Assembly (NCBI RefSeq): GCF_030272615.1
Contig: NC_081412.1
Location: 344,093,870-344,157,869 of the forward strand
Origin: Cryptomeria japonica
Lineage: Eukaryota; Streptophyta; Pinopsida; Cupressales; Cupressaceae
DNA length: 64,000 nt
Direction of reading: 5' to 3'
The translations under genes were made by a program, and so were the position numbers. Shown here in pieces: positions 11,087-21,560 of this stretch. The notes beneath the pieces are model-generated. The model had not been told where the DNA came from. It made no database searches and was given only the letters and a program-made list of their open reading frames with translations. Positions within the stretch are counted from its first letter, which is position 1. Each line of letters starts with the position of its first letter.

Positions 11087-13031
11087 GTTTTGACAATGGT
11101 AGCATTTTATGCTTACATTGAATGATGAATTTGAAAAAAAATTGTAGGATTGAGATACATTTCTTCTACATTCATAACTCCTATGACCAACACCATTCCA
11201 ATGATAGAAAATGACATTTACATCTCTAAGAGCACAAGTCTACATTCTACAATTCTATGACCATAAGTAATGCATTTATAACAGTAGCCATGGAACTGAG
11301 GTACATACTAATCATTGTTGAAGTTAATTCTCATTGGTCTCCTTAGAAAAGAATAACTTGGTCTTCTTGAGCTCTTCCTCATATCCTTGAATCTTGTGAA
11401 ACCTCCATCATCCATCTTGGTTTTTCTTTTTGGATCAGCATAACTGCTCTTTGTAACAACATATGTTTTCTTCTCTATGGGCTTGCTGATAGTGAAAGTT
11501 TATTAATTTCCATTCTTACTTAAAGAGATCAAATGTATCTTTTTATTTTTGAGTCCTTATTGGTAGAACATTGACTGACATCAAATCCAACTCATTATGT
11601 ATCATTTGAGTGCTTTTGCTTGTTCAACATTTTGTCCAATGCATCAATGTTGCCCTCATACTTGATTCTCACCTTGAGTTCATCTTTGCACTTTTCAAGT
11701 TCCTTTTTGAGATTCACAAATTGTTCCTCCATCTTTTTATACTCCTCTTTGTTTTCTAAATCTAATTTTGTCACTTCATACATTCTTTTAGTTTCTTCCA
11801 ATCGAGTAGTTATGGCAACAAGATTTCTATTTGATTCTTCAATATTTTTGTTTAGTAAGTCATGCTCTTTTATGTTAAACTTCTTGTATTTATTAAAATC
11901 TTTTCTTACTTTGTTAAGTTCTTCAAGAGCACAAACCAATTATCCTTCAAGGTCAACCACAACATCTGCATCTTCTTCCTCACTATCATCTAAATTTTCA
12001 GATTGACCACCACTATGTTTCTCATTAAGGATCTCTTGAGCCATGAAGACATTAGTTTATTTTTCATCTTCATTGTATTTCTCAACTGATTCACTTTCAT
12101 CATCAGAGACATCACTATCAATTGAGTAAAGAACTTCCTTCTTTTGAAAGTTTCTTCTTCTTGGTTTATAAAACCTTTTACCCTTATCCTTGACATCTTC
12201 CACATAATTATCTTCCTTCTTCTTATAGGGACACTTAGTAGCAAAATGTCCTATTTTACCACAATCAAAGCATTTGAAAGGTAGATTTCTTCTATACTTG
12301 CCTGATCCTTTCTTGAGATTTCTAAAAAATTTAACTTCAACAGTATATGATTCATCTTCTTACTCATTAGTAGCTTATTCTTTCCCTTTCTTTGTGGAAG
12401 TAAATGCAGCCTCTCTCTTTGAAGATTCAATGCCTACTATACTCATTTCATATGCTGATAAGGAACCAAATAATTCATCTATAGAGAAGGTTTCTAAATC
12501 TTTAGCTTCCTCAATAGCAGAGACCTTTATGTAATACTTTGGATTGAGAGATCTGATTACCTTTTTGACGATAACTTCATCTTTGACTTCTTCTCCAAGT
12601 CCTCTTATGGTTTTAACAATCTCATCTACCCTTTGCAAACAATCTGCAATCTTCTTTTCTTCCTTAATTTTCAGACCTTCAAACTAAGCTCTAAGATTTT
12701 GCAGCTTAACTTCCTTCACTTTGACATCTCCTTCATATATTTTTTTTAGCTTTTGCCAAGTTTCTTTGGCACATTTGCAGTGCATAACTTTAAAGAATTT
12801 TGTTTCTGACAAACCACTAAGAATAGCATTCTTTTCTTTAGCATTATATTCATATTCCTTCTTTGCATCTGGGTCGGTAGGAGGAGTTGCTGAAACAGTG
12901 TATCCATTTACCATAGACATCCAAGCATCAAATCCAAGAGAAGACAAATAGGTCTCCATTCTTCTACTCTAGAAAGCATAATTGGTCCCATCAAATTTTG
13001 GTGTATTAGCAGAGGATTCATTCCAAGCCAT
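11087..13031 (-). pseudogene. gag: Copia-2 Gag with coiled coil
   Basis: This is Gag of a copia element and would form the RNA-packaging particle. I place the start at the ATG at 13031, followed by a UBN2/DUF4219-like N-terminus (FDGTNYAF). A stop then interrupts it near 12972, where a Trp is expected. The 12684-12959 and 12375-12638 stretches (KETWQKLKKIYEG, VDEIVKTIRGLG) are the typical plant copia Gag core. A CCHC knuckle is encoded near 12230-12275 (CFDCGKIGHFATKC). An acidic region follows, then a Lys/Glu-rich coiled coil of about 110 residues (11595-11939). A long Gag coiled coil fits Sirevirus-type elements. The primer binding site lies just upstream (13091-13104). Confidence 0.78.
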
Positions 13032-13090
13032 TGTGTTCACAAAGTAGGGTCTACCTAGGCTAGAGAAATTTTTTACTATAAGGGAACCTA

Positions 13091-13104
13091 GGGCTCTAAT
13101 ACCA
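13091..13104 (-). other. Copia-2 primer binding site
   Basis: On the minus strand it reads TGGTATTAGAGCCC, one base off the common plant TGGTATCAGAGC site that pairs with the 3' end of initiator methionine tRNA. It lies two bases inside the 5' LTR. Confidence 0.75.
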
Positions 13105-13106
13105 AT

Positions 13107-13947
13107 TGAAGAACACAAGTGGACACTGTGAGGGGTGGTGAATCAATGTATTTCAAAACATTAAGTTTAGTGTGAATATTTTAAGGATGTAATGCAAACA
13201 TAAACACACACACACACACAAGAGCACATCACACAACACCAAATGTATGAAGAAAACCCAATGTGGGAAAAACCTCGGTGCAAATAGTTGTTGGAGTCTA
13301 CTGCTCCAATTCAGGCTCACAATAAATAATAGTTTACAATATGTTTTAGGGAACCAACCCAAAGAGCACCAACCCCTGATATTCTGAGCACCAAATCCTA
13401 TTTTTATGAGCACCTACTCAAAGGAGCACATACCCCTGCTCTAAGTACTCACTCAGATATTTACAACGATTGTTCAAGTTTACAATTGAAATGATAAAGC
13501 CTTGCTACAAATGTGTTTTGTAACACAAATTTTTCACACTTTCAAAAAGGATCTCTCTGCCTACTAGTATTCTTCCTCTATTTCTTTCTTCTCCCTCTAT
13601 CTAATTGTCTTCTTCTCTCTACCTCAAATTCACCTTTCTCAGACTACTCTCCTCTCAATCTTTCACTTCTACAACTATCCTCAGTGCCCTATTTAAGCAA
13701 CTTCTCTCTCTCTAACTCTCTCTCAACAACACTCTCTATACTTCACAGCCGCTTCACACCTCTCTTCAGCATATTGTATATTCTCTCAACACACACTATC
13801 AGTCAACTTGTTGAGATATCATTATTTTCCACCAACCAATGTCGAATCATAGTTAAAGCTACTATTGGATTAGATCAACTCTGTACACATCATATTTTTC
13901 TTCTACTACAATCTTGAATATTATATTCAAGTCAGTTGCCTTGGAGG
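13107..13947 (-). repeat. Copia-2 5' LTR, cut by copia-3
   Basis: It begins TGAAGAAC next to the primer site. Bases 13660-13947 repeat the first 295 bases of the window. It stops at 13948, where a family A LTR starts. The remaining 1.3 kb expected from the 3' LTR is not found elsewhere in the window. The leucine/serine-rich open frame at 13513-13917 is low-complexity LTR sequence, not a gene. Confidence 0.78.
13204..13221. repeat. CA microsatellite in copia-2 LTR
   Basis: Nine CA units in a row lie within the copia-2 5' LTR. The matching part of the 3' LTR is outside the window. Confidence 0.9.
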
Positions 13948-15172
13948 TGTTGGCAATATGAAGGAATTAATTATGTATTACATTGATGTTTTTTCATTGA
14001 TGTCAACACTAGCTGTTATGATTGGTTACCGATATACAGATTTTGGTTACCAGTAAAAGAACTAGTGATACTGATAGAAGGGACTATCAGTTGGATACTA
14101 CCAACTTGTTTGGATCAATGGAATATGTTTGGTTTAATGTTTCTAGAGTATGTTTTAGTCAGTTGGTATTGACTTGATGATTAGTTGCTATCATACACTC
14201 TAGTAAGCCTATATCGGTAAGGGTTTAAGGTTTTACCGACAGAGCTTTTACTGAGAATATATGACAGGATGCATAAGTGGTGTTGGTGTGGCTTCTAGAT
14301 GGAATTCAGGATACAAAAGATGATCTTTGTTCATGCCTTGACTGATTGGAGACATTGCTTTGGCATGGTGAATCTATTTGGGTCTAGGTTATGGACCGAT
14401 ATTATGTTACGTGTTCTCTACATGTTACGGGGATGATTTATGGATTGGTTAATGTTGTTTTGGTCTAAAGCCAACATGGTATATCATTGTAATGTGGATG
14501 TATGTAATGATCTTATTGTAATATCTTTTAGGTGGCTGACCTAATTGGTTTAGGCCTTAGGGTTTGTATAAATTGATGTAAGATCTTATTGTAGATCATG
14601 GTGGGGGTGGAAATGGTCATGGAATGAAATATCATATATGAAGGAAATTTGGTTGATAATAGGTGATCGAATTGGGTTTATGTAAGAGGTCAAAGGCCTC
14701 TGGTATTGAGCTTAACTGGGCCTATAATCAGGCATGGTAGATGCTATCATTGGCGGATCATTCTTCTGGATTGTTGTCCAATTATATTGAAGTGGTTAGA
14801 ACCTCTCTGTAGTCAATGAGACTCCTTTGTAATGAGCATTACGTCTAGGCAATGTGCCTCCTTGCATGTGCAGGCCCCATATTGTATCACATACTTTCTG
14901 CAGAAGTATCATCTGACTATAGGTAGGCTTCCTACCATGGGTTTTCCCTTTACTATTTTTTCCACGTACAAATAATGGTGATATGTGGTATGGTTGCATT
15001 GTGTTGATTCTCTATTTCATTCTTAAGTTTTATTGGTTACCGGTATCTATTTCTGCTATTCCGATATTTAATGTTTATGTGCTCTGGTTAAAGGTTATAA
15101 AGTGGTTTGATTAATATAATCTATTGACAATTAATTCGCCCCCCTCTCAGTTGTCCATCGGTTATTATAACA
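13948..15172 (+). repeat. Copia-3 5' LTR, 1225 bp
   Basis: It starts TGTTGGCAATATG and ends TTATAACA, followed by ATTGGTAT, the start of a tRNA-Met primer site. It is homologous in opposite orientation to the copia-1 LTRs. It contains several TACCGA or TCGGTA hexamers. No gene is seen. Confidence 0.85.
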
Positions 15173-15230
15173 ATTGGTATTTGCAAGGAACAATAGAATA
15201 TGGCTTAGGATACTCTAGAGATGATAACTT
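15173..15230 (+). pseudogene. pol: Copia-3 RNase H, first fragment
   Basis: These 58 bases encode the family A stretch just before RNase H (YLQGT...YSRDDN). The same sequence lies intact at 46680-46740 in copia-6. It is interrupted at 15231 by element L and resumes at 36587 after the duplicated AACTT. Confidence 0.8.
15226..15230. repeat. Target site duplication of element L, left copy
   Basis: AACTT here is repeated exactly at 36587-36591. Removing L and one copy restores the RNase H reading of copia-3. Confidence 0.9.
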
Positions 15231-16378
15231 TGTTAGGCCCTATATGGAAGGCTAATGTACTAAGAGGGGAGGGGTGAATCAATACTGCAAAACTTTTCTT
15301 GAATAATAACTTTACTGTTATGCATAAATAGAATAGTGTAGTAACATAAAATAAAGTTAAAACAAATAGATAACAATCATACATGATTCACTCCATAACA
15401 CATATATTTTGGTTACGCAGAAACTCTTGGTTAAAGAGAAAAACTGTGGTGGGGATGGCACCCACAACTTCACTACTTGCAATAATAAAGAGTGCTCGGT
15501 TAGAGCTACATTTTAGCTATTTCTGATAGCTTACCCTGTTAGGAGTAACAAAATCTATTAGATCTACCTTGCTAAAGGATTTTACAACATTTATTCTGAA
15601 TGCTACACCTAGTTAGAGGCTTTACAATTTATAGACTTGATTAGAGTCTTTTATCCTATTAAAGGTTTCTCTTACAACTTCACAATATTACAATAAAATC
15701 ATTACAAATATCTGTAACTTTACATTTGAAATGTTATAGCAGATTCTATGTGCTCAGAATAGATTACCTTGCTTATAGCATACCTTGGTAACCCATATAG
15801 TAACTCGGTAAACCCTTCTATTTACTCTATTCTTCGACTATTCTCTGAAAACCTTCTCGGTGACCTATGTCTCTATAACAGTCTTCTTACCCACATATAC
15901 ACCCTTAACGCATGCTATATAAATAGATCTCTTAAGACGGTGATCTACTTCATTGCTTTGATCTTACAAACAAGATTCCTCGAATGAATAACTATACAAA
16001 ATATTTCATTGGTTAGATTGATCTCAAAATCATACACAATCTTCTAGTGCAATTTCCAATGTAATAATAGTTAGATGTGCCTCGATCTTGTAACACATTT
16101 TCATATGCATGTCCAGGTTCAATGTATCTGGTAACACGTTTCACTCAGTGTATATCAACTTGGTGTGTCATCTTTGCTGCTCGGTAGACATAAAAAGATA
16201 CTCGGTAGACAGCTCGGTGTATACTACGTTCTGTGACTGCTTTCCTCTGTAACCGACTAGACTATGCATACCGACTTCTCTGTGTATACCGACTGCATGA
16301 TTCGGTAGTGTTAACCGAATAGAGTATATAGTATGACTTTGAATATAAAAACTAATGGCAACTTGATAAGTAGTAACA
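15231..16378 (-). repeat. Element L 3' LTR, 1148 bp
   Basis: It starts TGTTAGG and ends GTAACA on the plus strand. It is about 95% similar to the LTR at 35466-36586 by eye. A 27-bp stretch near 16290-16316, which includes a TTCGGTA...TAACCGAA inverted repeat, is absent from the other LTR. CTCGGTA-type hexamers recur through the second half. Confidence 0.9.
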
Positions 16379-16710
16379 ATCTCCCCTTTTGACATTAGTT
16401 GAGATGTTTGACAAAAAACTACTTTCAAAGTCATAACTCAAAAATCTATATACTTTGCAAAATGACTATACTTGACAATATATACAATAGTCAATGAAAT
16501 AGTATAATCAGATATACTCCCCTTATCATTATACTATACATAACTCTAATTTTGCATGCTCGGTTATGTGCTTGTGTGCTCTACTTACTCTACTCAGTAT
16601 ACTCCCCCTGTATACAATACTCTGAATACTATATCAAAACTATATCACTAAAACTGTATCACTCCCCAAATATATACTATCACTCCCCCTTTTTGACAAA
16701 CATCAAAAAC
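16379..16710 (-). other. Element L polypurine tracts and 3' UTR
   Basis: The first tract touches the LTR (16379-16392). Further GGGGAG or GGGGGAG runs on the minus strand lie near 16516, 16601, 16662 and 16682. No coding sequence is seen between the stop of ORF2 and the LTR. Confidence 0.7.
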
Positions 16711-17404
16711 TTAATTTCCATCTGGGGGTGGTAACTGATCAAAAATGGATTTATACTTTGTCTAGGCATCGGTGAGAGCGACAGAGAGGGCATCCTTTAC
16801 ACTTTCCATTAAAGAATTTTGTGCTTGAATATCAGCCAATAGGGATATTAAGCCATCAAGAGTGCTTCCCTCTTGTGTAGTAGATGGGCGTGTAGCTTGG
16901 TTAATCTATTCTTGAACTGATGAGAGATGAGGAAGGAATAATGTCTTGAGTGTCATTATATCCATCCTGATCTTATGTTCTTCATTTCTTAGTTCCAATT
17001 GTTGAGCCATGAGTTGTTAAAGCTTTGTATAAATTTTTTGAACTGAATTGGGCTCTGTGGTCAACTTATTTGAGTGATCGGTGATCTCTTTCTCAATTGC
17101 ATCAGTTTTATTCTTGATATCTTTAATGAATATAGAAAATGTACAAAGTTTCTAAAATAAATAAAGAATATGCTTGAGTTGAGGGGACAACTCAGCAATG
17201 AATTTGACAAGCTTGACTTTCCCAATAGCTAGAGCTTTTTGTACCTCTTCTATCATTTTTGCAGTAAGCTCCTTGTCTTTTAGCTTGCTCAAATACTCAG
17301 ATGCATCAACTCTGGATGTTTCTATTTGATTAAGGAGTTCATCTAGTTGAATGTGGATGGCTGCATCGGTTGACACTGTAGCTGAAGGTAGCATATCTGA
17401 TAGC
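16711..17404 (-). pseudogene. Element L ORF2, 3' portion
   Basis: This is the C-terminal 230 or so codons of ORF2, separated from the rest by element S. Removing S and one AGTGT copy joins 30839 to 17404 with the reading frame kept, and the frame ends at a TAA at 16711-16713. The segment is Lys/Glu/Leu-rich with likely helical, possibly coiled-coil, stretches (KLKDKELTAKMIEEVQKAL). In-frame stops lie near 17152, 17015, 16905 and 16763. I recognise no domain. See the 30839-33507 entry for the N-terminal part. Confidence 0.7.
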
Positions 17405-17409
17405 AGTGT
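17405..17409. repeat. Target site duplication of element S, left copy
   Basis: AGTGT is repeated exactly at 30839-30843, on the other side of S. Confidence 0.85.
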
Positions 17410-18188
17410 TGTAATGCCCCACCAGGAAACCCCTAAGGGTTTAAGTTAAAAACACTCAATTAGAGTGTAAATTTTATTTTTTTTAAATAATAATTAAGAG
17501 CGTTAATGAAAAGTTACAATATTAAGATAGATTGAAATTATCTCAAAGTTATCTCTAACTAGATAACACAACGGAAGGCTAAAATGATCCTAAGGAGTTT
17601 CCTAACGCGATTACATAACCTTACACCTAACTCAACTTGCGTCATTAGATCCATTAAACTGGATATCTTAATTATGAGAATATGCATAGATCTTGATTAT
17701 ATATGTGTTCAATGGTTTGACATCTTATAACTTTAGGAAGCGTTCATTTACTTTGGGTGGTTAGGAGGCCATTGAGAAGTTATTTATTCATTGCACTTTA
17801 ATTCATAATTACATTAAGAGGCCTCCAAAAAGGTTCATGCGTTTAATATAATGAAGTTCATTCATTTGGGTTTAAGGTAACCACCCACAATCGATACCTT
17901 TCTTAAATATTAAAAGTATGGTTAATCAGACGAGATTCATTCATTAAGGATTAACTACAATTAATAGAGTGAGGTCCCTTCATTTGATTTCATGCATAGC
18001 CAACTAATGAGTTGTAGTTCTTATATGAAAGATAAAATGTGAGTAGCCATAGAATTCATTTGAAGTGTTGATAATGCAAATAAATGGACTAATTTCATTA
18101 AGGTGGGTGTGTATTAGCTCACACGAGAGCATTCTTTAAATTAAAATATCGTTAGCTAGATGATATTCATCATTTCAAGATTTGAATG
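17410..18188. repeat. Element S, left segment
   Basis: This is AT-rich non-coding sequence from the TG end of S to the insertion point of G. I see no gene, RNA or promoter signal in it. Confidence 0.6.
18184..18188. repeat. Target site duplication of element G, left copy
   Basis: GAATG is repeated exactly at 27942-27946. Confidence 0.92.
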
Positions 18189-19467
18189 TGTAGCATAGGA
18201 AATAGGAATCATCAAAGCAATATATATAAAGACATATTAATCATTATTAGCTCAATCACAAACACACATTGCAATGATCTAATCCTAAGCACACTCAATA
18301 GAGACATGAAATCAAAGCATTCAAAATGAAAGATTATGCAAACCAAATGCAGAATTGAATGCTCCTTCCATGCGGCTCCATTGTTCTTCTTTCCTCTTCA
18401 ATGGATTTGTGGATCTCACCTACAAGTGCACATACAATTGAAAGCAAGATTGATGAAAAGCTCAAGAGTACTAGAAGCGTAAGTTCGATAGTTTGATTAA
18501 GAATTCGGATTCGGGATTCGGGATTCGGGATTCAAGGGGTTTGATTGAAGAAATTCATCCAATTTATAGAAGAATTGGATAAATGACAAGATTAGCATGA
18601 TGCAATTCAAATGGAAATTGCAAATCAATATGACAAATTATGCACTTTCCATGCACAATTTGATTGATTGATAATTCATGACAAATTATGACACATTCTA
18701 TGTCAAAATTGATTGATTACCAATTATGACAATTTATGACAAATTGAAATGTCATTCCCATAGAATTAGGAGATGAAATAGGAGGGAAAAGAAATTAGAA
18801 ATTAAGAAAATTAGAAAATTGAAATTGATGACAATTAGGAATTAGAAATTGGGTAAATTAATTAATAATCTTTCATTTATTAATTAATTCACAAAGAGGA
18901 ATAATTAGCCAATTAAATAAAGATTTAATTGTAATGAGAAGACCTAGGATTAATAAATAATTTAGTAATCCTAGAGGAAGAAATGACAAATTAGGTTAAA
19001 TGACTAAATCATGAAACCCTAAAGAGATGGATTAGCAATGCAAAGATGACAATTAGGTCTTGACAAAGGATAGTTGATATCGATTCGATCATGATTTTGA
19101 ATTGATAAATGAGCAATGTGATAAATGATTTAATTGATGCGCCAATTGACGAGGAACAATGACAAATTGATCCAAATTGACATGATTGAAAAGGACAAGG
19201 ATCGATGACGAATCGATCGCAATATGACAAGATTGACAAAAGGACAAAGATCGACCAAAATCATGATTAAAGATTGATATCGACAAGACCTAATTCAAAA
19301 GCAAGACAAATGAAGAATACAGAAGAATGACTCGATGCTCGCAAATGATAAAGATCAAGTGCGTGACATAGGAGAAATGTTAATGCGACGCAAAAACCTA
19401 AAATGAGGCAATGCGCAAATGTTAAAGTATGACCTCGCAAGCGTTTGACCATTTTTAGGTGTCTACA
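18189..19467 (-). repeat. Element G 3' LTR, 1279 bp
   Basis: It starts TGTAGCATAGG and ends GGTGTCTACA. It has the same length as 26663-27941. Differences were noticed at the positions equivalent to C/T in AGCACACTCAAT, A/T in AAACCAAATG, A/G in TTAGCATGATG, and C/T in AGGATCGATG. A short ATTCGGG array (about 18502-18533) lies inside. The open frames here and in the other LTR are non-coding. Confidence 0.92.
18502..18533. repeat. ATTCGGG tandem array in G LTR
   Basis: Four ATTCGG(G) heptamer-like units in a row, repeated at about 26976-27007 in the other LTR. Confidence 0.85.
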
Positions 19468-19482
19468 TTTTGCCCCTCTTTG
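19468..19482 (-). other. Element G polypurine tract
   Basis: The minus strand reads AAAGAGGGGCAAAA immediately before the 3' LTR start, the usual plus-strand primer of plant gypsy elements. Confidence 0.8.
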
Positions 19483-20334
19483 AGACAATGCGATTTTAAG
19501 CGTTGTTTCAAAGAATAATAATGAAAATGCCCCAGACAATAACAATGACATATGCATGCCCCCTCGAGGAATTGGCCGGAGGCCAATTGATCGATAAAAA
19601 ATGACAGAAAATGATAGGAGCAAACAAATTGACAAGACTGACGGAAGAAATGTTAGTAAGTAGAAATTAGACAGAGGACAGTTAGAGATGAAGAAAAACT
19701 TGCTTTCAGTAATGCACTTTGTAGGTGAGAACCTTTATTTTTATGTAGCAAAACAGATGCGTAGCATCATGGCATTGAAGGCCAGAGCTGAAATGCAACC
19801 CTTTTTGCAAAAGACAGACACATTGCAGACAAATAGCAATCACAACAAAAAAAGAAAAGGACCATGATCCATCCCGGTCACTCTAAATCACTCAGTGACA
19901 TCATCGAGAAACATAGGAACATGATTGAAGATAAATCAAATAAAAGATAAGATGCACAAATTCCAACAAGTCAAACAAACATCTTGATCTTCATTGTCAA
20001 AAGTTGAAAATGTTGATAGGACGATCATGCTGTCTGGTTTCAGGGAATGCAGTACCCCGTCTAAGACAGGACACAGTCTGGTTTCGAGTATACCACACCC
20101 TGTATAAGACCCATGATAGTAGAGACAAGGACAAATGATTTTGATGGTACCGTTCGATTGATATGACAATTTGGATCAGTTTGAATGTCTGGTTTGATTG
20201 AAAAAGTTCATCTGGTTAAAGCATGATTTCATTAAAGCGCAGCGTATGATTGCGAGTCATTGGATGTATACTCGGTGAGCTGTCTCTGCATAGGGGGGTT
20301 ATTTATTGCAAAATGCTTGTTTTTGGATTTTAAT
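19483..20334 (-). other. Element G 3' untranslated region, first part
   Basis: No coding signal is seen. The open frames at 19936-20169 and overlapping the LTR edge are short and show no family resemblance. Confidence 0.5.
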
Positions 20335-20612
20335 GTTTTTGAAATTTTTTTGTTGTTCATTTTTTCAGGACTTTTTATGACTTTTTAGGGATTTTTTCAA
20401 GACATTATTCAATTTTTAAACTTTTTTCAGGACATTTTTTTAATTTTTTTGAATTTTTTCAGGACATTTTTCAATTTTTTTAGAGATTTTTTTCAGGACA
20501 TTATATGATTTTTTTGGATTATTTCAGGACATTATTCAATTTTTATGATTTTTTCAGGACATTTTTCAATTTTTTTGAATTTTTTTCAAACATTATTTGA
20601 TTTTTAAGATTT
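20335..20612. repeat. Degenerate tandem repeat of TTTTTTCAGGACATT units
   Basis: Around nine imperfect units of 25-35 bases, each a poly-T stretch followed by CAGGACATTNTTCAATTTT, lie in a row. On the element's sense strand they give A-rich runs punctuated by GTCCTG. Confidence 0.8.
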
Positions 20613-21560
20613 TTCCCTCAGTGTCTAGCAAGGTAGGGAATATGATAGGTGAATAAATAGGCTTGCTGAAATGATGGTGGATAGAGGGAAGACAAAGGCC
20701 TTTTATCATGGAGACAATACGGATGAAATTTTCAAGGGCTATTGCATGATGGGACAAGAGACTGGATATGACAATGTAAAGCAGTGACATGAGGGATATG
20801 TCAAGAGGTTTTTGAAACCATGTTTAAATTTTGCATCCTTATGTTAGATCAAGATCAAGGGATAGAAAGAGTGTATGGATAGTGATAAGATATGGATAGG
20901 ATAAGCAAGACCAAGAATGGATAAGGGACATGGATTGAAGGTTGGGATTGGATACGGGATAGTGGCAGAAAGTTGCAATAAGATAGGGAATATGGATGAA
21001 AGGTTATAATAAGCAAATGGATAAATGACCAAAAGCTATGATAGACTGAAAGCTGCAAACAAGATACATGATGCTCATGACGATCGTCAGCCTTGTCAAG
21101 ATCAAAGGTGGAAAAAGGAAATGGACATGAAGGACAATAGGGTATGAAGGGTAATGACATGGTATGATAGGATAATGAAGGGCAATAGGATATGAAGGAG
21201 GAAACCTGCCCCCAAGTACGGTGTGTAAGAAGTTCATAAATTATGCATGATGCCTATTTGCCAGGTTTTCATCACGGTACTTTCCTAAGGTGCCTGTTTG
21301 CCAGGTTTTCACCAATGAACGAATTATTTTTCTTTACTTTTTTCCTTTTCTTTTGTCTTTTCACTTTTTGTTTTATTTTTTTGATTTTGACATTTTCAAT
21401 AGAAGATGGACACATGATAGGGGATGGAAGAAGGACTCAAGCATCTTTTTTTTGGATAGTAGCCTTGAAAAAAAAAATGGACCATGACCTTTAAAAGTAT
21501 GCTCAAAGACGTTGGTAGGATAAGGACATTAGGTACTTGAGATGAAACTAAGGCAAGGAT
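20613..21560 (-). other. Element G 3' untranslated region, second part
   Basis: This stretch lies between the repeat array and the stop of the long ORF. It includes a twofold GCCTRTTTGCCAGGTTTTCA repeat at about 21250 and 21290. No convincing gene is seen. The overlapping proline- or phenylalanine-rich frames are composition effects. Confidence 0.5.

Noticed and set aside
13513-13917. 134-codon open frame in the copia-2 LTR
   Set aside because: It is low-complexity Leu/Ser/Phe sequence from CT-rich LTR DNA. The matching part of the other LTR (1-295) does not keep the frame.
19009-19635. Three open frames repeated at 27483-27956
   Set aside because: They lie in the G LTRs and are repeated only because the LTRs are duplicated.
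21243-21494. Phe-rich frames that look like a membrane protein
   Set aside because: They come from poly-T tracts in the G 3' UTR and run antisense to the element's gene.
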